From Rutidosis leptorrhynchoides (Eukaryota; Streptophyta; Magnoliopsida; Asterales; Asteraceae), in NCBI RefSeq assembly GCF_046630445.1, contig NC_092333.1, forward strand, positions 718,014,001 through 718,078,000: a stretch of 64,000 nucleotides of DNA, in the 5' to 3' direction. Below, in pieces: positions 45,629 to 56,053 of this stretch; position 1 is the stretch's first letter, and each line of letters opens with the position of its first letter. The position numbers and the translations under genes were made by a program. The notes beneath the pieces are model-generated. The model searched no databases. It was not told the DNA's origin and worked only from the letters and a program-made list of their open reading frames with translations.

Positions 45629-46783
45629 ATGATCACCTTCATCAATGATACCGATGAATTTGAAGACATTCTCGAAGCAATTCGAAAGTCAACCATTGAT
45701 TTTTCTCTACGCTTAACAGAACGAATTATGGCCATCAGAAAAGAGCACCACCTCTATCTCCGAAGAGAAGACAATGATGTTGAAATCCTAGAAGAACGCA
45801 TTCAAGACTTTATCAATTCTCTTCATGATCATGTCTATCACGAAGAAAGGCAACAAGAGCATAACTCAGTAGTTCGCACTATTCTCAAAACAAGATTCTG
45901 TCGAGATCAGAAGATCATTTACTCTAGGGTTTATAACGCCTTAGCCGGATCTGCACTTCCGTTCTCACGAAACCAACGAGCACTACTGACTCTCATCCGG
46001 AAGCACATGGATCTTTCCACCGGCTGGCCGACTTATCAATCTGATTTGCAAATGATCGAGGATATTCACAGTCTTTTCGCTCTTCTGGATAGAGATAATT
46101 TTGAAAGCACACCAGACAGACTAGTGATTTACGTAACAATTGATCACCACGCTGATCTGATTATCAAAGAATTACAAGACGCTGTTATGAAGGAAGCAAG
46201 GCGAAACAATCCGTTCTCTCATCTTGAACCAGATCGAGTCAACATTGCCACCTATGTTACGAAGCAGCTAACACGTATCTTCCAAGAATCCACGGATCCT
46301 AGTCTCACATTTAAAGCTGGATGTCGGGAGATATACTCAAAGACGGTGAAATTAATACTCGGATCAGGATTGCTGTTCACTTCTTTCCAGCTTCGTCTCT
46401 TAACTAATCTGTGCAAAGCTACAGACTCCTACTGTGGAGATCACCGTTCTGAAGACTTCGAAATTCTAAAGATACAGTTTCTGACATTGTTTGAAGACCT
46501 CCGAAATGAGCATCTCATCAGAGAAATCATAAACACCAGCACTGCTTCTATGATTGACATTCATGGGTCAACCAGCTGGGCTGTGGATCATATTCTCATC
46601 GGACTTCAAGATTTGTCAAGAGCCGAAACTGCACACTACTTATCTTTCAGACGATCTTCAAGAGAAGTACCGGATTTGTTACCACTATTGGTCCGACACT
46701 TTCTCATGACTTATCCACCAAGACTCACATTCCCTCGAGAAGACCAAGATCGCAACCATCAGCGAGGAATGTTCGCTTTTTGA
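45629..46783 (+). CDS. Unknown 384-residue ORF in place of pol
   Basis: A long intact ORF located where reverse transcriptase would start in a full Athila element. The composition is helix-prone and charged: for example DILEAIRKSTIDFSLRLTER near residue 14 and ILEERIQDFINSLHDHVYHE near residue 50, then YSRVYNALAGSALPFSRNQR and a second similar half (VKLILGSGLLFTSFQLRLLT near residue 240). The two segments LAGSALPFSRNQRALLTLIRKHMD and LGSGLLFTSFQLRLLTNLCKATD look like an internal duplication. No RT, RNase H, integrase, signal peptide or membrane span. Athila elements often have an env-like ORF after pol, but this has no membrane segment. I do not recognise it; the ORF is secure, the role unknown. 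Confidence 0.6.
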   Translation: MITFINDTDEFEDILEAIRKSTIDFSLRLTERIMAIRKEHHLYLRREDNDVEILEERIQDFINSLHDHVYHEERQQEHNSVVRTILKTRFCRDQKIIYSRVYNALAGSALPFSRNQRALLTLIRKHMDLSTGWPTYQSDLQMIEDIHSLFALLDRDNFESTPDRLVIYVTIDHHADLIIKELQDAVMKEARRNNPFSHLEPDRVNIATYVTKQLTRIFQESTDPSLTFKAGCREIYSKTVKLILGSGLLFTSFQLRLLTNLCKATDSYCGDHRSEDFEILKIQFLTLFEDLRNEHLIREIINTSTASMIDIHGSTSWAVDHILIGLQDLSRAETAHYLSFRRSSREVPDLLPLLVRHFLMTYPPRLTFPREDQDRNHQRGMFAF

Positions 46784-48286
46784 AGCATCACTACGGTCGA
46801 GCCAACGACCTTAAACAAAAGCGCTTCTCGGGAGGCAACCCGTGCAATAAAGTAGAGTAGAGGAATAAAGGATGACAAATGAGCCGATAAAGAAGCAAGG
46901 AAGCCAGCCGCATCTGCTAGGGGTATTTCTTTCTTTTCGCTACTAGCTCAAGATTCAAAATATGCCACATCCTAGCTTATCACTAAGTGTGGGATAACAC
47001 CCAAATCAAAACACTAGACAAATACTCCCAAATCTTCAACTAAAACTCCTAAGTGTGGGATACACTAGGAACATTGAGGACAATGTTCGTCTAAGTGTGG
47101 GATGTTGGTATCTTTTTATGCTGTATTATAATAAACCATTACGAAGATTCCAAGTCCTTAAGCCAAATTTCAAAATTTTTGCAAAAGAAACCCTTTTCGA
47201 AAGAGTATTTTTGAAAACCTAAAACGTTTGTCAATAAAAATAAGGCTTAAGTAAGGTGAAATTCTTGTTAGATTGAAATATCTAATAGAGCATTGCATGA
47301 CTAAGGCATTATCGACCTAAATTGATTATGGTGAGGCACCCCAAATATGACCAGCATTCATCTTTAATGCTTCACTATTTTCCGTTGAGAGTGCCGATGT
47401 CTGTGCTCAGAATCAGAACTTGCTTTAGATCTACATCTCCAAGCAGCGAAACGTGATTCGGTTGTAATCAAAATAGCTACCCATTTGTCACACATAAACC
47501 TTCCACACCTCCACTACTTCTACTCCACCACCACATCCATATCACCTTTACTATTTCTCAAAAAACCCAGAAAATGAGATTCCTTCTGAAAACCTGATGT
47601 TATAAACCTCTCAAGTATCATGGCAAAGGTCTTGAAAAAGTTTACCGGCAAAAAGTTTCTCGAGATGAAGTCTCCAAAAAAAAAAAAAAAAAATTGATGA
47701 TATTTTCAAGTTCTGAAAAAAGGAGCAGAACTAAATAAGAGAAATGCCGAAGAAGAACTCGACCGAAAATGATTATCAAATGAAGAAAAAGTTCAGAAGT
47801 GCTTCTCAAAATACTTCAGCACTCCTACCTACCCGAATAAAAGTCTGTATAAAGACTACATTACTCGTTATCTCACCCTTCGAAAAACAACTTCACTACC
47901 ACTCCAAAATTCCTTTCCCATCATTGACAAATGATCTATAAAGCTGAGATTACTACCGTTCTCGCATTAGCAGCAAGGATTTGAGTCTTTATCAAGCATA
48001 TGATGATAGGTGCAGCATGACTGGCTATGAGCGTACTTCATTTCTTAGATCTATAGGGAACCCTAAACACCTGAGTGATTTGTGTGACCCTTGAAAGCTA
48101 GCCTATGTCATGTAACCTCCTCGCATGCTTGCAGAGATAATTTCAAATCCAAACATAGATGACTCACCTTATCTTTTTGATCTTATAATAAAAGAAAACC
48201 GCTTAGGCTATTAGAAAAGAAACACCGAAAAGATTCTTAAAAATGAGAGTTTGCTTGAGGACAAGCAAAGTCTAAGTGTGGATATT
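46784..48286 (+). other. 3' untranslated region of the Athila-type element with repeated PPT-like motifs
   Basis: It contains AGCGCTTCTCGGGAGGCAAC (46820-46839), a block well conserved among Athila elements. CTAAGTGTGGGAT occurs at 46983-46995, 47049-47061 and 47091-47103, and as CTAAGTGTGGAT at 48272-48283 just before the 3' LTR, preceded by TTGAGGACAAGCAAAG. The last is the polypurine tract. No further supported gene. Confidence 0.75.
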
Positions 48287-50262
48287 TGATATCGGCTAAA
48301 AAGTCAAGTTTTCACCCCGGTATTAAGGCTTAAAAACAAGAAAGATTCGAACTTTATCGGCAAAATACCCACTTCATCGGTTAGAATTGAAGAACAAGTA
48401 ATTACGAAGGCGGTGCAAAAAGAATCAAGAGAATCGGAGCTAAAACGAAGATTCTAGAACGAAAACGGTGAAAGACAAGAAATCAAGTTACGATCCAGGG
48501 AATCAAGGCTGACCAGCACACCATACGGCTTGCCATACGGCCTGCCATACGGCCTACCTCTATGGATACGGCCTGCCAGATACGCCCCACCAAGTGCCTT
48601 CACCATATGGCCTGCCAGCCATACGGCCTGCCAAATACGCCCCACCATACGGCCTGCCATGCGGCCTGCCAGGCGTATTTTGGCAATTTTCAAGTCTATT
48701 TAATGGGTCTTTGTCATTCATTCCAACACACACTTCAATTCACTTCTTTCTCTCTCTTGTACAATATTAGTCATACTCTCAAGGCCTTCGACTCCGTGCG
48801 GGAAACCTAGTACCCGGAGAAGAACGCTGAAGATTGTATTAGGAGCAGTCTGGAGTCTTGAAGTTGTCACTTTTGTATTCGGAACTCGTTTAATCTACTG
48901 GTACCTCTATCCTTTATCTTATATAATGTTTTATTATATTGTTGCCATGATTAGCGAGTAGTTATATTTAGTGTATGCTATGATGTAAGCAGTTATAATG
49001 CCGAAATAATATTATGGTTTGTGTATACTGTTGAAATGCTTTCCAATTATGCTTTAAACTCAATCGCTTTTCCAACTAATAGAACGCAGTTATAGGCTCT
49101 GTTATTGGGAAGTCGCGAACCCCGATTCAGAGTACACTATCTGTGTCACCCCTTGGTAAGAGAAGTCTATCGGATACAACGTAAGATCGACTGAGGCACA
49201 CCGGTTGTAGTAAGTCTATCAAGCTTTGGATTTCGACTGAGGACTCTTTCGTAGTGAAACATCTGACTAGACCCCTAGTACATTGTCGGTCCCAGACCAT
49301 GCTAGTGTAGTCACCAAGCATATAAACTTCGTACGTGCACGCTGTAGCACAGCAGTTGTTGTAAGCTATACCTCTGCTAAGTAAGGCCATGGAACACGGT
49401 TAGTGTTAACCAGTACACTGCACCATAACGCGGTCTCAAGCATTGCACCCCGCTTGAGGGATTCTTAGTTAATTAATGAACTGTTTGTTTAGACACATAA
49501 AGGATTAGAACGTTAGGATAACCGAACGTGTTCATGGAAGTCATCTTAACTTGGCCATGGTGTTCTTTATGGTTGAACTCTTTTTAAGGGCCTAACTATC
49601 TTTTACAAATCATTAACGAAAGCATTGAAGCACATCACGTCTCTCGGATATGGTAAACCATGTATTCTATTATGCTTAAGAAAGTTTAGACCATTTTGGA
49701 ATGTTAATACGTCACCCAACCGAGTCGCTCAATTGGATGAGCCGTCTGAACGTGTATGCCTGTAGTCAGACTGCACGGGCGTCGGGGGTAAGGGATGTTG
49801 CTGTCTATTCAGAATCTTCAAGCCTAACGCAGTACCCAGTGACATGTCTTATGACAGGGGCGTTTAGGACCAGTGTAATGAATACAAGGCCTCTGCCTAT
49901 TCATGAGCCAGCATTCCATAATCTCGGCAGAATAACTGATGAAATCATAGTATGCACTTACTTAAACCTTATCTGAATTACAAATTTTATCGCATTTACT
50001 TTATCTATCTTATAAACTAGAAAATCCCAAAATAAATATTCACTACTCCCTAACTATCTTAGGCTAAAATATAGGTTCGATGTTACTGATATCTCAAAAA
50101 TACGACTCTAGGTCATACTTCCCTTACTTATAAGGAGTAGTAAGATTTAGGCCCCGCTAAATATAAATTTAAAACAAGTACCCTCTCCCACGAGTGGCTG
50201 ATCCTGGCGAGCCGCGGCCTAACGACACCGCGCAATAAAAATCGTCCGTTTCGACCATATCA
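48287..50262 (+). repeat. 3' LTR of the Athila-type element
   Basis: It has the same ends as the 5' LTR (TGATATCGGC, CCATATCA). The promoter minisatellite at 48520-48678 is one unit longer than in the 5' copy. Confidence 0.92.
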
Positions 50263-52451
50263 AGTGTCAACACAAAGGTTGGTGAGTTCATAGTTTTAAT
50301 GTTGCGCATAATCTGTATATAAAGGTGAATCACAAGTTTTCAGTTGTTTCATCCAGAAACGTTTATCAAAATATTCTACGAAATTGAGCACCCTGGTAAC
50401 TAAACTTAATGTATATATAATTTATACCCTTTGTATAATCATCTTAATAATACACGCAAACCAACGTGTACGCTTCTCAAATAGCATACGTCTGTTAAAA
50501 GGCTAGCGCTCTAGCTCGGACGGGGATATCAAGCCCTATGGATCCATATATAACTACTCGCTCCCACCAATTCTTATAACCGACAGTTACTAGTTACCAA
50601 AGCTAAGGGATTTTTCGGTTCAAATTCAGTGTAGAATTTAGTATGTACTTGTATCCATTGCGTTTAAAATAAAGTGCATGTATTCTCAGCCCAAAAATAT
50701 AGATTGCAAAAGCAATTAAAAAGGGAGCAAATGAAACTCATCTTAGCAGCACATAAGGTCATTCATCGAAATGAGACCGAAACTCGGAATGCAAAATAAC
50801 CGTAGATCTCAACCTAGAGAACATATGTTGGTCAATACATGTCTAACAAGCTAGGTCAGGTCATAGTGTATCGCAATCCTAATGCTCGAGACCGACATGC
50901 AAAAGTTAACAAAAGTCATCTCAACAGTCAATCTGACCCAATACGATCTTTAAATCTATACATGTTTATTATCATAGTATAAGTCTTGATAATTGAACGA
51001 ATTTATAGTTTATCAAACTCAAAATATTATTTATTTCAGGAGCTATATTATATTTGAATTATTATGGCAATAAAAAAATATTTTATTATTTCACATAGCT
51101 TTCCAATACTTGTAAAATCAGATTATAGTGTTTATAAAGCTTTAAAACATGATAAGACAGTCAACTTTGACAATTGTTCAACAAAACGAGACGTGCCTTA
51201 TATAGAAATTTATTTACTCGATTAGTAATATTTAAAAATTCAATTCATCAATCTCATAGACAAGTTGTTTAAATATTAATTTACAGTTTCAAACACAATC
51301 TCAATTAACGTCAAACATAATTCAGTTGACCATATCTTTTAATCCGTTCATCGAAATCACACGATTTCTAAATGAAAAGTTAATAATTTTTCGCCAGCTT
51401 TCCAAAAACATGCATATCATATACTTTATATCAGTAGCATATGTATCAAATTCATGATTCATCATAAACTATCTAACGATGAAATTTAGCATACAAGCAT
51501 GTATAAACATATATACTCGAGCACTAGACATGGATACACTTATTAATATATAAAAGATAAGATATGAATGTTCACGTATCAATATTGTGATTCAATATTG
51601 CAGGAAAGTACGTAGACGCAATGGAAATGATAAACACTAGATTGACCTCACGAGCATACCCCCGAACATTACCCATAACCTCCATAGCTATAACCCATAA
51701 TTTCCTTAGCTCTATCCCACTCGAAACCAGTTTTGAAAACCCATTTTAGATTACTCGAGCAGCACTCCGTCGTAGTATTTTATGTAAATAATACTAATAA
51801 TAATACTATTAATAATACGATTAATAAAATTAATCTTAATAATAAAAATAATAGTATTAATATGTATATAGATAGAGAGTAAAGAGATTGAGAGAAAAAC
51901 AGATAACTGAACTCGGCCATAAATATTCGAGCTTTATAGGACTTGGCCTCTCCCACACTGCCATGTGATCACATGGTTTTGTGGGCATCTTACCATGCGA
52001 TTGGATGGCTTGATGTTCCAGCTCATGTTCCTCCAATTAAAACTGCCGACACTCATTTCTCATATAAGTAATATAAATAATATTATTTAATATATAATAT
52101 ATTTAATCTTTAGAATTAATTAAATATTATATTATATTCTCGTGCATAGTTGATTTGTAATTTTTTACACCGATGTGTTGTACGTTGACCCTCGACTTAA
52201 GTACCGGTTCCGATGTTTCGAACACATTTTCGTACGCTTAGAAAACTGGTACTTTACGTTTCGTGTAATGTACCTTTATCAATAACAAGACTCAAATCAA
52301 AGAAAAATTATCCCACTCAAAGTGTAACTTATTCATTTGAGTGTTTTAGTCATTTGCTTCTATAAATCGACGTCTCGTTATTTACCAATATATATTATAA
52401 TAATACTATTTTAAATCCAAATGTTTTATGACTAAGTTATTATTATATTTT

Positions 52452-54014
52452 GACAAAATTACATTGGGGGTCCCTGTGGTATGTTCAAAACATCAAACGG
52501 AGTCTAAAATAATTTTTTGAACTTGAGGGGTCACTGTGGTATGCATTCGTTTCACGGGGAGTCCATTATGCTAACGTCCATCTAATCCTAACGTTTTAGT
52601 GCCTCACATGCTTTGCACACGAGGGTAAAATTGTCATTTCAAAAACCTCTTCCTTTTTATTTTCCCTTTCCTTTTGAGTCTTTTCTTTCTCTTTTATACA
52701 TAAATCTTTGACCTAACCTTAATTCAAGATCTTTGACCTAACCTTAATTCAAGATCTACAATATTTCTCCAGGTACTTCGTCTCTGAACTCTCTTTTCTT
52801 TTCCTTTTCTTTAGCCTATCATCTTTTCTCATTTAATACGTCCTTTAATTTATCTATCATCACCGACAAACTTTGGCGACCTCCAGCAACCTCCGTGGTG
52901 CGTCGTCGTTACGAAGACGTTGTAGATCTGAACGAAAACCAAACATCTGACATTACAATATGTGACGATTTAGCGAGTGTAGACACAATCAAAGTGTTGG
53001 TTTAGCCAGAGGACGAAGAGGTCCGGCGGTGTTTGGACAGAAATCGACTTATTACCTCGACGTACGGCGGTGGTTGGACAGATTTCGCAAGTGCAGACAC
53101 AATCGAAGTGTCATTTAAAGCCACCACCAAAATTGGTCACCTAAACCGATGAATCTAAAAACGAATTGGTCAATCCAAAGGTTTGATTTTATAGATCTGT
53201 TTTTTGAACGAACAAACATAACGAAGAATTGATGTGAAGGGTTTTTTTTTTTAATTCTCGAAATCGCAAAACCTGCAACAAATTTGGGGTTAACTGTGAT
53301 CGTATAAAATAACTTAGAATTAGAATGAAATAGTGTAATGGTTTGATTTAAATGATGATGATGATGATGATGATGATTAAATTGAGATAAAATTACAAGT
53401 AGAAATTTTGGCCTGTTCTTTATGTGCATTGGTTAAAGAAAGATACCGAAATTCTTGTAGAAGTTGTTAAATTTCCTTCTTGCTTCACAAATGGTTGTGC
53501 TAATCGCAGATAATATACTCGAGGCTTCTGAAATTACAATAAAACTAGAGAAAAGAAGGCTCAGAATGACCCCTTTCTTGTTCATCTATAAAATCGTAAA
53601 ACTAACGAAGATGAATTTAGTTTTAAAATCATAACCGTAATCAGTTTCACAAGATATATTTTCATTGATTTTTTTTTAATTTGTTGAAATAATTTGGGTA
53701 TTTTGATCTGGAGCTTTTAAACTGATCAAGTAATCATGTATTCATGTTTTTAATTGAGGGTACATGTGATATGTAGGTGGTACAACAGTTGCAGATGTAT
53801 GCAAAAGAGAGAGGGAAAGAAGAATAGATAAATACAAAAATACCCTCTTGTGCCTTGCACATGATGTAAGTTAACAGAGTTTTTAACGGTAGTTAGTGAA
53901 TTGGACTCCCCATGAAACGAATGCATACCACAGTGACCTCTCAAGTTCAAAAAATTCTTTTGGACTCCGGTTGATGTTTTGAACATACCACAGGGACCCC
54001 CATGTAATTTTGTC
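52452..54014. mobile_element. Non-autonomous MULE with ~115-bp terminal inverted repeats
   Basis: The left end GACAAAATTACATTGGGGGT and the inverted right end GACAAAATTACATGGGGGTC run parallel for about 115 bases, including GGTATGTTCAAAACATCAA and GGTATGCATTCGTTTCA. The 9-bp duplication TTATATTTT lies at 52443-52451 and 54015-54023. Long TIRs and a 9-bp duplication define Mutator-like elements. No transposase. The interior has a 25-bp tandem pair (ATCTTTGACCTAACCTTAAT..., 52703-52753), a GC-richer patch (52860-53110, possibly captured) and a GAT/ATG microsatellite (53352-53378). Confidence 0.93.
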
Positions 54015-54162
54015 TTATATTTTTATCACATTATAAAATATATATACTTATATATATTTTTATTCATGTCTAGTTACAAATATTTGTTCGTGAATCGTCG
54101 GTCAAAATCATATAAATTTTAAATTTAAATTTGATCGGAAATTTCCGGGTCGTCACATATTA

Positions 54163-55105
54163 TGACACAAAGTTAAGTATATTAAATTAAATTTAAACCT
54201 ATAAATTTGTCACAAATAATAAATATAAATCTATAGTTTCTATTAAAATTCTAAAATGATGATTTCATTATTAGACTATTTTCTTTATTAAAAAAAATCA
54301 AAAAGAAAAAGAAAAATATCTAAGCCATCTTGATGATGTCATTAACATTAATTAAATATTTTATTATTCATTTAGGGTTCTTTTTTTTATCATATATACC
54401 CTTCTTAACTTTAATAATAACATATTTACCCAATTAAATATGATTATATCATATGAGCCCATTTTAAACATAAAAACTCATCATATTTACACAGTTATTC
54501 AATCTTATTGTGATACGTCTTTATGGCCTAATTTTTTTATGCCCTAATTTTTTTAGCGACAATTATTCATGCTTGCTTTTTTTCTTCTCAAAGCTATGTA
54601 CTATGATATTAACTACCATAATCGATACATGCTAATCATCTAATTCTCCTCAACGGTATAAAGCTATTATAAGGTGAGAATATATAATGTGATCACTATT
54701 AGTTATCTTTATATATCTTTAGCTGACTGGAATTTTTTTATTGTTGTTAATTTCTCTTAATTGATAGGCTACAGATACTATAAATCACGTTTCGTCAAAA
54801 AATTGATATGTATATCTAACTAATTACAATTGTTTACTTCTTTTGCTCACATCACCAGTAGCACTTAAGTTATTGTTTTGATTGTGATGAGATAACAATA
54901 CTGATTTACATACATATACAACGATATTACTACAATAATGAAAATGATAATGATTCACCTTTCTATTTTGGAATGTCCCATTTCAAGTATCTACTTGATA
55001 TTTCAATCAATCACAAGAAGTTATTCTGGAGAGAAGATTTCTGATTGGTGGATAATGAAGTTAGTGAAATTTTCTAAAACTTTGTGCAAAAAGTAACTGG
55101 ATACT
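54163..55105. other. AT-rich intergenic sequence upstream of the receptor-kinase gene
   Basis: No ORF or RNA gene seen. Part may belong to the Helitron ending at 55532. Confidence 0.4.
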
Positions 55106-55122
55106 TGTAGTCGGACGGAGGG

Positions 55123-55128
<6 letters not shown>
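55106..55128. mobile_element. Single Stowaway-like terminus
   Basis: TTGTAGTCGGACGGAGGGAGTA matches the right end of Stowaway MITEs (inverted CTCCCTCCGTCCG) with a TA. No matching left end was found nearby, so it is a relic. Confidence 0.5.

Positions 55129-55195
<67 letters not shown>
55127..55195. repeat. (ATT)n microsatellite
   Basis: About 22 ATT units directly after the Stowaway-like end. Confidence 0.95.
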
Positions 55196-55196
<1 letters not shown>

Positions 55197-55479
55197 AATA
55201 TATATTTTTTTACGGGATTAATTACGTTACATATGTATGCGAAATACATGTCTCAATAAAATGTTGTAATGTAAATTTTATGATAAGAAAAATAATAATT
55301 GTGATCAAAATTGAAAGTAAGTGGTGGGAGAATAAATGTAGTTCATTTATTCTGACTAAATAAGTATATCAATATGTTTATAAAAATAATGATAAGTTTC
55401 TTAGTCGGAATATGTGGTTCCACGAGTCATTAAACTAAAAGCTTTTAGCATTTACGTTCACTTAATACAAAAAAAACAT

Positions 55480-55532
55480 CGTTAAACTGTTTTATTTAAA
55501 CAAACTCGTGATTCTACGGGTCATTTCACTAG
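55480..55532 (+). mobile_element. Helitron 3' terminus
   Basis: The stem ACTCGT-GATTCT-ACGGGT (55504-55521) is followed by CATTTCA and CTAG (55529-55532) before a T. The start of the element is not recognised. It lies 520 bases upstream of the receptor-kinase start codon, so the gene's upstream region includes transposon DNA. Confidence 0.45.
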
Positions 55533-55828
55533 TATATAATATACAGAGTATAAAATACTCAGTAATAAGATTTAGAAATTTTAATATAGGATAAATAAGT
55601 AAAACTACTATACACACACACCAATCTGTATGTATGTATATGTTTAGAGTAAAAAATATTGATTAGTAAGAAGTCAGCACAGGGGCTTTAAGCTTAACTT
55701 CAGTCAACGTGTACCAGCACTACCGGATCTTTAAAACCAAGCCACCGGAAAACACCCCTTTTTCCGACGCCGGAAAATATCACACCTTTTTTTTTCTTCT
55801 TCAGTTCCCATTATTTTATTCTTAAACA

Positions 55829-56039
55829 TTTTATATATTTTCTCTTTTTCATCACCTGCAACAAAAAGGCTAGAAAGAGAAAAAAAGCAAGATTTCAGAG
55901 GTTTTGTGAGAAATTCAAGGTATGATAGAAAAATGTGTTACATAGTGAATCTTACATTTCATTTACTCAATTTTGCATTTTCATATTTTTTAAATTATAG
56001 ATAAAAAAAATATCAATTTCAATGCATATGAAGATTCAG
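55829..56039 (+). promoter_or_regulatory. Likely core promoter and 5' UTR (with possible intron) of the receptor-kinase gene
   Basis: TTTTATATATTTT (55829-55841) is a good TATA candidate, followed by a pyrimidine-rich stretch and a purine-rich leader. AATTCAAG|GTATGATAG at 55920 and AAGATTCAG|GTTTATT at 56039 look like a 5' UTR intron with donor and acceptor. The sites are inferred from consensus only. Confidence 0.4.
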
Positions 56040-56053
56040 GTTTATTGTGTTGA

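Larger units (their letters stand above)
40551..50262 (+). mobile_element. Athila-type Ty3/gypsy element lacking RT and integrase, 9.7 kb
   Basis: LTRs at 40551-42516 and 48287-50262 and target duplication AGTGT (40546-40550, 50263-50267). The primer site TGGCACCGCTGCCGGGAA (42536-42553) is of the Athila kind. The order is gag (42986-44215), protease (44261-45067), a Glu-rich ORF (45128-45523), an unknown 384-codon ORF (45629-46783) and a long 3' untranslated part. No reverse transcriptase, RNase H or integrase was found in the 3.2 kb after protease, so it depends on a partner. The LTRs differ by roughly 2-4% by eye, older than the inner gypsy element. Ends and signals look whole. Confidence 0.92.
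24954..54157 (-). mobile_element. Outer non-autonomous Ty3/gypsy-like element (LARD type), host of three later insertions
   Basis: LTRs at 24954-27606 and 31494-54157 (the latter in pieces), and a 5-bp duplication TATTA on both sides (24949-24953, 54158-54162). The internal region (27607-31493) has a Met-tRNA primer site at its right end, a polypurine tract at its left end, ORF remnants, and no gag, protease, RT or integrase that I can find. Without the insertions it would be about 9.2 kb. The LTRs differ by a few percent by eye, so it is the oldest of the nest. The coding remnants are broken with several breaks, except the small antisense ORF. The U5 end and leader match the gag-bearing element at 1-7047, a plausible helper family. 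Confidence 0.88.
31494..54157 (-). repeat. 5' LTR of the outer element, split into four pieces
   Basis: The pieces are 31494-31588, 40279-40550, 50268-52451 and 54024-54157, together about 2.69 kb against 2.65 kb for the intact copy. The three gaps are exactly the inner gypsy element, the Athila-type element and the MULE, each with its own target duplication. The palindrome at 51961-51976 has become CCATGTGATCACATGG, still a perfect palindrome. Confidence 0.88.

Noticed and set aside
53115-53429. 104-codon ORF with a His run in the MULE
   Set aside because: The His run is antisense of an ATG/GAT microsatellite and the rest matches no transposase.
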